NCBI GenBank assembly: GCA_964415605.1
Contig: CAYQBA010000026.1
Coordinates: 1-33,972, forward strand
Source of the DNA: UCB3 sp964415605
GTDB taxonomy: Bacteria; Chloroflexota; Anaerolineae; Epilineales; Epilineaceae
Length of the DNA: 33,972 nt
Direction: 5' to 3'
The notes under the pieces are model-generated. The model was given only the letters and a program-made list of their open reading frames with translations. It was not told the DNA's origin and did not search any database. A program made the position numbers and the translations under genes. Positions 1 to 7,524 of the stretch are shown here, in pieces (positions within the stretch are counted from its first letter, which is position 1; the number at the start of each line of letters is the position of its first letter).

Positions 1-384
1 GAGGGCGCCGCCGGAGCCGGCGAGCACCGCCACGTCGCGCGGGGCCGCCAGCGCCCCGAGCGGCGAGCCGGGCCCGCCGATGACCTGCGCGGGCTGGCCC
101 AGGGCGTCGAACACCCGGATGCTCCCGTCGGTCAGATCGGTCGCGAACAGGCGGTCTGAACCCGCGTCGTGGGCCAGCCCGCCCGCCCGATGGCCGGCCG
201 GCCACGGCAGCCGGGCGTAGGGGATCGGGATGGTCTGCCCGCGCCAGGTCGAGCGGAGCACGTAGACCAGCGCCGGGCCCTGCGCGGCGACGGGCGGCGC
301 CGCGCCATCGCGGGCTCCGGGGGCAAGGGCGCCACCGCAGGCGAGCGCCAGCACGGCGACATGGAGCATCCGGTGTGGGCGCAT
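1..384 (-). CDS. Secreted NHL/propeller-type protein, 5' part only
   Basis: Only the first 128 codons are inside the window; the frame stays open to position 1, so the gene continues to the left. The ATG at 384 has a good ribosome site (GGAGGT, about 6 nt upstream). The protein opens with MRPHRMLHVAVLALACGG, a signal peptide with a basic start and a hydrophobic core, so it is exported. The following residues contain AHDAGSDRLFATDLTDGSI and then RVFDALGQPAQVIGG, the pattern of an NHL or similar beta-propeller blade (a hydrophobic strand, an aspartate turn, then a variable loop). This suggests a surface propeller that binds a partner, not an enzyme. It is divergent from the LVIVD propeller gene at 625. 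The fold call rests on one or two repeats, so the exact family is uncertain. Confidence 0.7.
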   Translation of the reverse strand, partial: MRPHRMLHVAVLALACGGALAPGARDGAAPPVAAQGPALVYVLRSTWRGQTIPIPYARLPWPAGHRAGGLAHDAGSDRLFATDLTDGSIRVFDALGQPAQVIGGPGSPLGALAAPRDVAVLAGSGGAL

Positions 385-495
385 CTCTGACCTCCGTGGG
401 TCTCAGCCAGGCGAGGGCCGCGTCCCGGCGGCGCGGCCCGCTGGTTAAAAAAGATCATCGGCGAATCGTGAAGGGCCTGGCGGCGGTGTCAAGTT

Positions 496-529
496 GTCGG
501 CGGGGGACTTTGGCCCCCCGCCCGCCGAC
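496..529. repeat. GC-rich inverted repeat between divergent genes
   Basis: GTCGGCGGG (496-504) is matched perfectly by CCCGCCGAC (521-529), a 9-bp stem with a 16-nt loop that can pair further. No T-run follows on either strand, so a standard terminator is unlikely. It lies in the divergent intergenic region 385-624 and could be a protein-binding site or RNA hairpin; no function can be assigned. Confidence 0.4.
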
Positions 530-557
530 CAAGATGACACGGTTGGCCGCCTCCGCC

Positions 558-593
558 AACCCTAAACTTGTGACCGTAGGGTTAAGATATACT
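558..593 (+). promoter_or_regulatory. Candidate promoter and operator-like repeat for the LVIVD gene
   Basis: TATACT at 588-593 is a good -10 hexamer in an unusually AT-rich patch, 32 nt upstream of the ATG at 625. The only -35-like word is TTGTGA at 568-573, but the spacer is a short 14 nt. A 7-bp inverted repeat, AACCCTA (558-564) and TAGGGTT (577-583), sits over the spacer, where a repressor could act. The -10 call is fair; the operator is inference. Confidence 0.4.
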
Positions 594-624
594 GGACCGC
601 ATCCCTCGACAGGAGACGCCCACC

Positions 625-2679
625 ATGATGGCACGCTTGACCACCGACACAAAACCGCCTGCGCCGCGCGGGCGTGCGGCGCGTTTCGGCCGATCTCGGC
701 GCATGGCGCTCGTCGTGGCGTGCCTGGCCATCGGGTCGGATCCCGGCGGCGGCGGCGCGGCGCCGGCGCGCCAGGCAGCCGACCCCCTCGTGGCCTGGGT
801 CGCCCAGGCCGGCGACGCGGCGCACGCGGTCGCGCTGGACGGCGATCGCGCGCTCGCCGGCGTGGGGGGCGCGCTGCAGGTCGTCGACCTCGCCGCGCCC
901 ACCGCCCCGCGCCTGGAGGGGATCGTCGGCATGCCGCCCGGAGCCACCGTCTGGGACATCGCGGTCATCGGCGGTCGGGCCTTCGTGGCCGCCGGCGACG
1001 CCGGGCTCGTGGTGGTCGACCTGGCCACCGGGGATGCGGCTCCCCAAGTCGTCGGCCAGCTGCCGCTGGATGGCCCGGTCCGCCGCGTCAGCGCCGGCGG
1101 CGCGCACGTGCTCGTGGTCACCGGCAGCGCCGCCGCGGGCGGCGAGGCCCGCCTGCACGTCGTGGACGTCGCCGATCCGACCCGGCCGCGCTCGCTGGGC
1201 CAGCTCGCGCGGCCGTTCATCTTCGACGTCGTGGGGACGGCCCGGCACGCGTTCCTGGCCGCCGGCGCCGGCGGCCTTCGCGTCATCGACATCGCCGACC
1301 CGGCCATGCCGCGCGAGGTGGCGTTCGTCGACGCGCCCGGCGACGGCCGTGGGATCGCGATCGACGCGAGCCGGGTGTACCTGGCCGCCGGCAACCGCGA
1401 CCTCTGGATCATCGACGTGTCAGATCCCACGCAACCGGCCGTCGCCGGCCGGCCGGCGGCCCCGGAGTATGCCCTCGATGTCGCGGTGCGCGACGGCACG
1501 GCGTTCGTGGCCGGGCGGCGCGGGGGGCTCCGGGTGCTGGACGTGCGCGACGAGGCCAACCCCGTCGAGCTGGCCACGCTGGCCACGCCCGCCCAGATCG
1601 AGGGGCTGACCATCGCGGGCAACCTGGCCGTGATGGCCGCGGGCGTCGGGGGCCTGCGGACGGCCGACGTGGCCGATCCGGCGCAGCCGCGCGATCTCGG
1701 CGGGCTCGACACCCCCGATGCCATGGAGCATGTCGCGGTCGGCGCCACGCACGCCTTCGTCGCCGCGGGCGACGAGGGGTTGTGGATCGTCGACGTCCGC
1801 GACCCGGCCGCGCCGCGCCCGGTGGCAACCCTGGATCCGCCCGGAACGGTGCGCGATGTCGACCTGGCGTCCGACGGGACGGTGTGGCTGGCGGCGGGCG
1901 ACGCCGGCGTGCACGAAGTGGATGCCAGCGACCCCGGCCGCCCCGCGCTGGTGCGCACGGTCGACACCCCCGGCACGGCGTACGCCGTCGCCGTGGCCGG
2001 GCGCCGCGTGTTCGTGGCCGACGGCCAGGGCGGCGGGCTACAGGTGGTCGACCGCGATGCCGCCGGCGGGCCGCGGATCGTGGGCGCCGTCAACACCCCG
2101 GGTGACGCCTGGGACATCCAGCCCGTCGGGGACCACGTGCTGCTCGGCGACAGCGTCGACGGCGTCCGCGTCTTCGCCGTGAGCGACCCGGCGGCCCCGC
2201 GCGAGGTGGCCCGAGTCGACACACCCGGATCCGCCCGGCGCATCGCCGTCGCCGGCGGGCTGGCCTTCGTGGCCGACGGGCGCGACGGCGGGTTGCGGAT
2301 GATCGACGTGCGCGACCCCGCCTGGCCAAGCCCCGTCGGCGCGATCGTGGTCGCCGGCGACGCGCGCGCCGTCGCGATCGAGGCCGGCGTGGCGATCGTC
2401 GCCGAGGGGGCCGCCGGCCTGGAGGCGTTCGACGTCCGGCGCCCGGCGCGGCCGGCGCGACTCGGCGCGGTGGACGTGCCCGGCGTGGCCCAGTCGGTGG
2501 CCTTCGGCGGTGGCGGCTGGCTCTACGCCGCGAACCGGCCGGATGGCGGCATCGGCGGCAACATGATCATCGGGCGCGCCGCGCAGCTTGCGCCGTGGCC
2601 GACGATCCACCTGCCGCTCGCCTGGCGGTCGACACCGGGCGGGCCCGGCGCCACCGGCGAGCGCGTCAGAAGCCGCTGA
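625..2679 (+). CDS. Secreted LVIVD-repeat beta-propeller protein
   Basis: This 684-residue protein is made almost entirely of repeats of about 43 residues, each ending in a strand-plus-turn such as GGLRVIDIADPAMPREV. I count 13 clear copies and a decayed 14th near the C-terminus. This is the LVIVD family signature, found in bacterial surface proteins with propeller folds; 14 blades would fit two seven-bladed propellers. Residues 24-30 (SRRMALV) resemble a twin-arginine motif before a short hydrophobic stretch, so export, possibly by Tat, is likely. The tail holds IHLPLAWR, similar to tails of other exported proteins in this window. The start at 625 is set by AGGAG at 611-615. Its stop overlaps the convergent gene at 2666 by 14 nt. 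No catalytic residues are evident; a binding role is inferred. Confidence 0.85.
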   Translation: MMARLTTDTKPPAPRGRAARFGRSRRMALVVACLAIGSDPGGGGAAPARQAADPLVAWVAQAGDAAHAVALDGDRALAGVGGALQVVDLAAPTAPRLEGIVGMPPGATVWDIAVIGGRAFVAAGDAGLVVVDLATGDAAPQVVGQLPLDGPVRRVSAGGAHVLVVTGSAAAGGEARLHVVDVADPTRPRSLGQLARPFIFDVVGTARHAFLAAGAGGLRVIDIADPAMPREVAFVDAPGDGRGIAIDASRVYLAAGNRDLWIIDVSDPTQPAVAGRPAAPEYALDVAVRDGTAFVAGRRGGLRVLDVRDEANPVELATLATPAQIEGLTIAGNLAVMAAGVGGLRTADVADPAQPRDLGGLDTPDAMEHVAVGATHAFVAAGDEGLWIVDVRDPAAPRPVATLDPPGTVRDVDLASDGTVWLAAGDAGVHEVDASDPGRPALVRTVDTPGTAYAVAVAGRRVFVADGQGGGLQVVDRDAAGGPRIVGAVNTPGDAWDIQPVGDHVLLGDSVDGVRVFAVSDPAAPREVARVDTPGSARRIAVAGGLAFVADGRDGGLRMIDVRDPAWPSPVGAIVVAGDARAVAIEAGVAIVAEGAAGLEAFDVRRPARPARLGAVDVPGVAQSVAFGGGGWLYAANRPDGGIGGNMIIGRAAQLAPWPTIHLPLAWRSTPGGPGATGERVRSR

Positions 2680-3721
2680 TCGAGGTGCAGCGCCGCGTGA
2701 CCGGCCGCTGGTCGGAGCGGCGGCCGCACGTCTCGGCGATGAACGACACGCACAGCTCGGAGCGGCCAAACGGCGAGGGGTACTTGTCGAGCTTGACGAC
2801 ACCGTCGATCGACATCGTCTCGCCCGGCGCGATCTCCACGGCGCCCGCCCGGCGGTCGCTGCCGAACTGATCCGCGCCCGAGCGGCTGTCCTGGGCCGTG
2901 ATGACGAGGCTCGTCAGGCTCACGGGGAACGCCGAGTCGTTGCGCACCGTCGACCGATAGCTGACCCCCTGCGGCTCGGAGCGCCGATCGGCCTGCGCGC
3001 CGCCGACGTCGAGCACCAGCCGCATGGCGTTCGGCTGGCCACAGAAGGCCGTCGGGGCCGGCTCGACGGTGGGGGCCGACGTCGGTTCCGCGGTGGCCGT
3101 CGGCGGCGCGGGGCTCGGCGTCGGGGGGACCAGGGTGACGATCGCGACCCGGCCGACGGCCGGGGCGGCGGGCGGCACGGGCGTTGCGGGTGCGTAGAGG
3201 CCCGACGGGTCCGCGCGCCGGGTCACCACGGTCGGCTCGAGCCATGGCGCGAGGTCGATCTCCGGCGCGGCCGCGGGCACCTGCGGCGCCGCGGGCTCGG
3301 CGATCACCCGCGGCGCGGGATCGTCGCGCCGGCCCTCGGGGTACTCGGCGGGCGCCGGCGCGGTCGTCGGCACGGCGAGCGGCGCGGGCTGTACCGCTGG
3401 TGCGTGGACGGCCGGGGCGGCCGTCGCGGCCTGGCCGTCGCCGCCCGGCAGCGGGGGCTCCACGAGACGATCGAAGCGGGCCGCCGCCGCGGTGCCCGCC
3501 CCGGCCCGACCGGCGTAACCATCGCGCGCAATCGCCTGGGCGGCACTGCGGGCTTCGGCACCGCCGAAAAGGATCCCTGCCAGGCACGTGACCGCCGCCA
3601 TCGCGGCCCACGCGTCGAGCTGGCGACGGTGGACCGACGCGTAGTCCATCCGCTGGCTGAGGATGGTGTACGCGCACGCCGTCACGACCGCCACGGAAAG
3701 ACCGATGAGCACCGCGACCAT
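2666..3721 (-). CDS. Membrane-anchored protein with proline-rich stalk and C-terminal beta domain, unknown function
   Basis: The 351-residue product has two predicted membrane segments near the N-terminus (about residues 2-20, VAVLIGLSVAVVTACAYTIL, and 35-52). A long Pro/Ala/Thr-rich region follows (about 60-235), then a compact C-terminal domain of about 110 residues with alternating strands (for example VSLTSLVITAQ and MSIDGVVKLDK) and several cysteines. The C-terminal part looks like an immunoglobulin-like or DUF4352-type extracellular domain, but I do not recognise the family. The frame is open upstream to 3826, yet the ATG at 3721 is preferred: the membrane segment starts right there and a strong promoter lies just upstream, with no Shine-Dalgarno. 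The gene converges on the LVIVD gene with a 14-nt overlap. It may be a surface stalk; no function is claimed. Confidence 0.75.
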   Translation of the reverse strand: MVAVLIGLSVAVVTACAYTILSQRMDYASVHRRQLDAWAAMAAVTCLAGILFGGAEARSAAQAIARDGYAGRAGAGTAAAARFDRLVEPPLPGGDGQAATAAPAVHAPAVQPAPLAVPTTAPAPAEYPEGRRDDPAPRVIAEPAAPQVPAAAPEIDLAPWLEPTVVTRRADPSGLYAPATPVPPAAPAVGRVAIVTLVPPTPSPAPPTATAEPTSAPTVEPAPTAFCGQPNAMRLVLDVGGAQADRRSEPQGVSYRSTVRNDSAFPVSLTSLVITAQDSRSGADQFGSDRRAGAVEIAPGETMSIDGVVKLDKYPSPFGRSELCVSFIAETCGRRSDQRPVTRRCTSISGF

Positions 3722-3729
3722 GGCGCAAG

Positions 3730-3758
3730 AGTATACGGGGCATGCAAGGGGTTGGCAA
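3730..3758 (-). promoter_or_regulatory. Strong sigma-70-type promoter giving a leaderless or near-leaderless mRNA
   Basis: Read on the minus strand, TTGCCA (3758-3753), a 17-nt spacer, then TATACT (3735-3730). The -10 ends 8 nt before the ATG at 3721, so transcription should start at or within about two bases of the start codon. No Shine-Dalgarno lies in between, consistent with a leaderless message. Confidence 0.7.
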
Positions 3759-3889
3759 GCCACCGGGGGCTGGGCGTCGTCGACCCGTCGCCCGCGGTCA
3801 CGCGCCGTGTCGGCGGAGCAGCGCATTCGACCGGCGCGCCGCTGGCCGTGCCTGATTGGGTGACGGGGTCACCTGACTTGGCGGCGGGG

Positions 3890-3918
3890 TTACAATCTAC
3901 TTAATATTGTGCTACAAT
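3890..3918 (+). promoter_or_regulatory. AT-rich promoter with overlapping dyads before the PBP gene
   Basis: TACAAT at 3913-3918 is a good -10; the hexamer 17 nt upstream is TTACAA (3890-3895), a weak -35. Three half-sites alternate in orientation: ACAAT (3892-3896), ATTGT (3906-3910) and ACAAT (3914-3918). The last two form the 13-nt dyad ATTGTGCTACAAT, which covers the -10. This arrangement suggests a repressor site for the wall-synthesis gene; no known regulator can be named from the sequence. Confidence 0.5.
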
Positions 3919-4072
3919 GACACTTGTTTTGAGCGCCTCGGGCGCCGCTGCTCGCCACCGAGCCCGGGCGCCGAGGCAGCGTTGTCATCCAACCGGCTGG
4001 CGTGGCCTTTCGGGTCCGCGGCGCGCGCCGCACCCGCCCGCCGGCCCACACAAGACCACAGAGCCGCGCGCC

Positions 4073-6016
4073 ATGCCCTCGCCATCGACGGTACGGAAGA
4101 TCCCCTTGCGTTCGATCGCCCTCGCCTGCCTGTCGTTGAACCTCGCCGTGGTCGGGTGCGCCAAGGCGAACGGGCGAAGCCTCGACTTCGACCACTACCG
4201 CCAGCGGCTGAGAGCCATTCGGACCCACGACTTCTTCCAGACCTCACGCATCCTCGACCGCAACGGCCGGCTCCTGGCCGAGGTCGCGCCGTTCGGCTAT
4301 CGCACGTGGGTGCCCATCGCCGACATCCCACGTGTGCTGCGCGACGCCGTGGTGGCCACCGAAGACCGCACGTTCTACCAGAACCCGGGCATCGACCGCA
4401 AGGCGTTCGCGCGGGCGATCGTGCAGAACTCGCAAGCCGGCGGGACGGTGTCCGGGGCGTCGACCATCACCATGCAGCTCGTCCGCCTCGTCGCGTTCGA
4501 CACCGACGAGCGCTTCGAGCGCAGCATCGAGCGCAAGATGCGCGAGGTTTACCTCGCGGCCGAGGTCGACGAGGCCTACTCCAAGGCCGAGATCCTGGAG
4601 TCGTACCTCAACGTGGCCTACTTCGGGAACGGCGCGTACGGCGTCGAGACCGCGGCCAACCGCTACTTCGGCAAGCACGTGCGCGAGCTCTCGCCCGCCG
4701 AGAGCACGCTCCTGGCCGGCCTGCTCCAGGCGCCGACGGCGCTCAACCCGTTCGTCAACCCCACGGGCGCACGCGACCGGCAGGGCATCGTGCTCGACCG
4801 GATGGTGCAGGAAGGGCTGCTGCGGCCCGCCGAGGCCGAGCTGATCCGCACCACCGCCATCCACCTGACGACGCCCCCGCCCCCGCCGCCGCGTTACGGC
4901 GGCCACTTCGTGGACTACGTCATCGGCGAGGCGTTGCCGCGCGCCATCGGGCCGCAGCTCGCCGCGCGGGGCGGCTTCACGGTGACGACGACGATCGACC
5001 TGGACCTCAACGACCGTCTGGCCGCGCTCGCGGCGCGCCACATCGCGGCCCTGCGCGCCAGCGGGCAGCGCGTCACCGACGCCGCCATCGTGGTCGAGCG
5101 CCCGGGCACCGGCGAGATCCTGGCGATGGTGGGCGGCGTGGACTACGACGACCCGGTCAACGGGCAGATCAACATGGCGCTCCATCCCCGGCAGCCCGGC
5201 TCGTCGTTCAAGCCGATCGCCTATGCCGCCGCCCTCGAGGCCGGGTGGACGCCGGACTCGATCCTGCAGGACGCGCCGCTCCCGGACGAGATCGGGCACG
5301 GCTACCGGCCGACCAACTTCGACGGGCTCTACCGCGGCCCGGTTCCGATGCGGCAGGCGCTCGGCAACTCGCTCAACGCGGCGGCGGTGTCGCTGACCGC
5401 CGACGTCGGCGTGGTCCGGGTCCACGACCTGGCCACCCGGATGGGTGTCCGGCTCGACCCCGACCCCTGGCGCTACGGCCTCAGCATCGCGCTCGGCAGC
5501 GCCGAGGTCCCGCTGGTCGACGTCACCGGCGCCTATGGCGCCTTCGCCAACGCGGGGCGCTTCGTCAGGCCGACCGGCATCCTCAAGATCGAGACGATGA
5601 GCGGGGATGGCACGCTGTACGTCCTGGCGCCGCACGCCCGCCGCGTGGTGTCCGCCGCCACGGCGCGCCAGATCTCGGACATGCTGTCCGACGTGCGCGC
5701 CCGCCAGCCGGTCTTCCCGGCCGGCCCGCCGATGCAGGTCTCGCGCCCGGCCGCCGTCAAGACCGGCACGACCAACGACGTGCGCGACACCCTGACCGTC
5801 GGCTACACCCCCTACATCACCGTCGGCGTCTGGACCGGCAACAAGGACGGTCGGCCGATGGGCGACCAGGTCTTGAGCAGCACCAGCGCCGCGCCGATCT
5901 GGCACGACGTCATGGAGGCGATCTTCGCCGACACCGCCCTGATGTCGCTCCTCGGCAATGGCCGGGCGCCCACCGACGGGTTTGCCGACCTGGCGCTGGG
6001 CGCCGTGGGGAACTGA
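4073..6016 (+). CDS. Class A penicillin-binding protein (glycosyltransferase GT51 plus transpeptidase)
   Basis: The 647-residue protein polymerises lipid II into glycan strands and cross-links the stem peptides, outside the cytoplasmic membrane. The GT51 domain (about 65-245) has the catalytic motif ATEDRTFYQNPGID with E97, then GASTITMQLVR, ERKMREVYLA and LNVAYFGNGAYGVETAA. The usual His of the first motif (EDxxFxxH) is Asn. The transpeptidase domain (about 315-620) has all three motifs: SSFK (S377, K380), SLN (S433, N435) and KTG (563-565). The start at 4073 is chosen because the upstream open frame is not protein-like; the N-terminus has a hydrophobic segment ending in LAVVGC (C29), which reads as a lipobox as well as a membrane anchor. 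No clear Shine-Dalgarno is seen. The bactofilin-like gene follows 143 nt downstream. Confidence 0.93.
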   Translation: MPSPSTVRKIPLRSIALACLSLNLAVVGCAKANGRSLDFDHYRQRLRAIRTHDFFQTSRILDRNGRLLAEVAPFGYRTWVPIADIPRVLRDAVVATEDRTFYQNPGIDRKAFARAIVQNSQAGGTVSGASTITMQLVRLVAFDTDERFERSIERKMREVYLAAEVDEAYSKAEILESYLNVAYFGNGAYGVETAANRYFGKHVRELSPAESTLLAGLLQAPTALNPFVNPTGARDRQGIVLDRMVQEGLLRPAEAELIRTTAIHLTTPPPPPPRYGGHFVDYVIGEALPRAIGPQLAARGGFTVTTTIDLDLNDRLAALAARHIAALRASGQRVTDAAIVVERPGTGEILAMVGGVDYDDPVNGQINMALHPRQPGSSFKPIAYAAALEAGWTPDSILQDAPLPDEIGHGYRPTNFDGLYRGPVPMRQALGNSLNAAAVSLTADVGVVRVHDLATRMGVRLDPDPWRYGLSIALGSAEVPLVDVTGAYGAFANAGRFVRPTGILKIETMSGDGTLYVLAPHARRVVSAATARQISDMLSDVRARQPVFPAGPPMQVSRPAAVKTGTTNDVRDTLTVGYTPYITVGVWTGNKDGRPMGDQVLSSTSAAPIWHDVMEAIFADTALMSLLGNGRAPTDGFADLALGAVGN

Positions 6017-6047
6017 GCGCGACACAACCGGCGCGGGCCTCGTTGCG

Positions 6048-6076
6048 TATGTTCACGTGAAGCACGGCGTCGTGCT
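6048..6076 (+). promoter_or_regulatory. Palindrome and hairpin upstream of the bactofilin-like gene
   Basis: A perfect 10-bp palindrome, TTCACGTGAA (6052-6061), directly follows a -10-like TATGTT (6048-6053). It is followed by a small hairpin, AGCACG (6061-6066), loop GCGT, CGTGCT (6071-6076). No -35 is visible. The palindrome could be an operator and the hairpin a weak end of the PBP transcript; both are inference. Confidence 0.3.
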
Positions 6077-6159
6077 CCCGTCGCGTGCCGGCTGAACGCC
6101 CCTGGCGTGCCAGGCGTGGCGGGCGGACGGTTCATTCGCTGCACAAGAGGAGGATCCGC

Positions 6160-7524
6160 ATGAGTCGCAAGCGTGTTGCGGCCCTGGTCGCCCTGGGGGC
6201 GCTCGGGCTGATGCTGGCGCCCCGGGCGTTCGCCACGACGTTCGCGGGCGACGACGCCTACCTGCTGCCCGAGGGGCAGTCGGTGTCGGGCAACCTTTAC
6301 GCGTTCGGGAACACCGTCCGGATCGAGGGCCGGGTCGACGGCGACCTGATCTCGGGGGGCACCAAGGTCGAGATCGCCCCGGGCGGCGTGGTCGAGGGCG
6401 ACCTGATGGCCGGCGGGCAGAGCGTGGTCATCCAGGGCACGGTCAACGGGGATGTGCGCGCCGCCGGCTTCATGGTCCAGGCCGAGCCCGGCGCCATCAT
6501 CGGCGGCGAGATCGTGGCCGCCGGCTACAGCGTCGGGATCGGCGAAGGCGCGCGTGTCGGCGGCGACGCCGCGATGGCCGGCGCGCAGGGCATCGTCGAC
6601 GGCACGATCGACGGCGACCTCCGCTTCGGCGGCGCGGGGCTGGACATCCAGGGCCAGGTCAACGGTGACGTCGACGCGGCCGTCGACGCGCCGGGCACCG
6701 CGGCGCCGCCGACGTGGTGGACGATGTTCATGCCGGAGGCGCCGGCGCTCCCGCGCAGCGCGCCGATGGGCCTCACGGTCGGCGACGGCGCGCGCATCGG
6801 CGGCGAGCTGCGCTACACCAGCCCCGAGGCGTCGACCATCCGCGAGGGCGCGGTCGCCGGCGGCGTGGCGTACACGCAGACCGCCGCCCCGGCCGCGACC
6901 GCAGAGACCGAGCCCGAAGAGGCCCCGCCACCGCCGCCGACGGCGGCGGATCGCGCGTTGGCCTGGCTGGGCGACGTGTTCAAGTCGTTCCTCTCACTGG
7001 CCATCATCGGCTTGGTGCTGGCCTGGCTGACGCCCCGGCTGCTCGGCAGCGCGCATGGGGTCCTGGCCGCGCAGCCGGCGCCGAGCGCCGGTTGGGGCTG
7101 CCTCACGCTGGTCGCCGCGGCGGCCGGGGTGCTCATGCTGCTGGTGGCGATGGTGCTCGGGCTGATCATCGTCGGCACCATCAACCTCGACCCGCTCGTC
7201 GGCCCGATCCTTTCGGCATCCTTCCTGGGCTTCGCGCTCCTGACGTTCGGGACCGTGCTCCTGGGCTGGGTCGGCCGGGTGGTCGTCAGCCTCTGGATCG
7301 GCCGCTGGCTCCTGAGCCGGCTGGCACCGACGCAAGCCGACAACCGTTATGTCATGGTCCTGACCGGCGCGCTGGTGTTCGCGATCCTGACCGGCTTGCC
7401 CTACATCGGCGGCGTGCTCGATCTCGTCGGCATGGCGCTGGGGCTCGGCGCGCTGGTGACGTACGTCTGGCCCGCCATCAAGGCCGCCGTGATGCCATCC
7501 CCGGCGACGGCGGCCGCGGTCTGA
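6160..7524 (+). CDS. Bactofilin-like beta-helix protein with C-terminal membrane domain
   Basis: The ATG at 6160 follows an excellent ribosome site (AAGAGGAGG, 6 nt spacing). The 454-residue product starts with a signal peptide ending near AFA-TT. About residues 30-235 are short repeats such as VRIEGRVDGDLISGG and VVIQGTVNGDVRAAG, the six-residue-rung pattern of bactofilin or polymer-forming beta-helices. A linker of acidic residues and proline (about 245-265) leads to four or five hydrophobic segments (about 275-292, 311-345, 346-384 and 397-440). Bactofilins polymerise and position wall enzymes, usually inside the cell; here the signal peptide places the helix outside, with the membrane domain as anchor. 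The position behind a PBP gene supports a role in wall organisation (inference). The stop overlaps the presumed start of the next gene (CTGA). Confidence 0.85.
   Translation: MSRKRVAALVALGALGLMLAPRAFATTFAGDDAYLLPEGQSVSGNLYAFGNTVRIEGRVDGDLISGGTKVEIAPGGVVEGDLMAGGQSVVIQGTVNGDVRAAGFMVQAEPGAIIGGEIVAAGYSVGIGEGARVGGDAAMAGAQGIVDGTIDGDLRFGGAGLDIQGQVNGDVDAAVDAPGTAAPPTWWTMFMPEAPALPRSAPMGLTVGDGARIGGELRYTSPEASTIREGAVAGGVAYTQTAAPAATAETEPEEAPPPPPTAADRALAWLGDVFKSFLSLAIIGLVLAWLTPRLLGSAHGVLAAQPAPSAGWGCLTLVAAAAGVLMLLVAMVLGLIIVGTINLDPLVGPILSASFLGFALLTFGTVLLGWVGRVVVSLWIGRWLLSRLAPTQADNRYVMVLTGALVFAILTGLPYIGGVLDLVGMALGLGALVTYVWPAIKAAVMPSPATAAAV

Larger units (their letters stand above)
3722..4072. other. Divergent intergenic region with two promoters
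   Basis: These 351 nt separate the membrane-anchored protein (minus) from the penicillin-binding protein (plus). They hold a strong minus promoter (3730-3758), an AT-rich plus promoter with dyads (3890-3918) and a GC-rich hairpin in the plus leader (GCCTCGG at 3935-3941 with CCGAGGC at 3971-3977). I see no credible gene: the frame of the PBP gene stays open back to 3917, but that extension is Arg/Pro/His-rich and unlike protein. Confidence 0.6.

Noticed and set aside
375..2105. Long plus-strand open frame over the LVIVD gene
   Set aside because: Its product is almost only Arg, Gly, Ala and Pro without hydrophobic segments; it is the out-of-frame shadow of a GC-rich gene. Many similar long frames across the window were dropped for the same reason.
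4244..6025. 593-codon minus-strand frame opposite the PBP gene
   Set aside because: The plus frame has all PBP motifs; the minus frame has no recognisable domain and a composition typical of antisense in GC-rich DNA.
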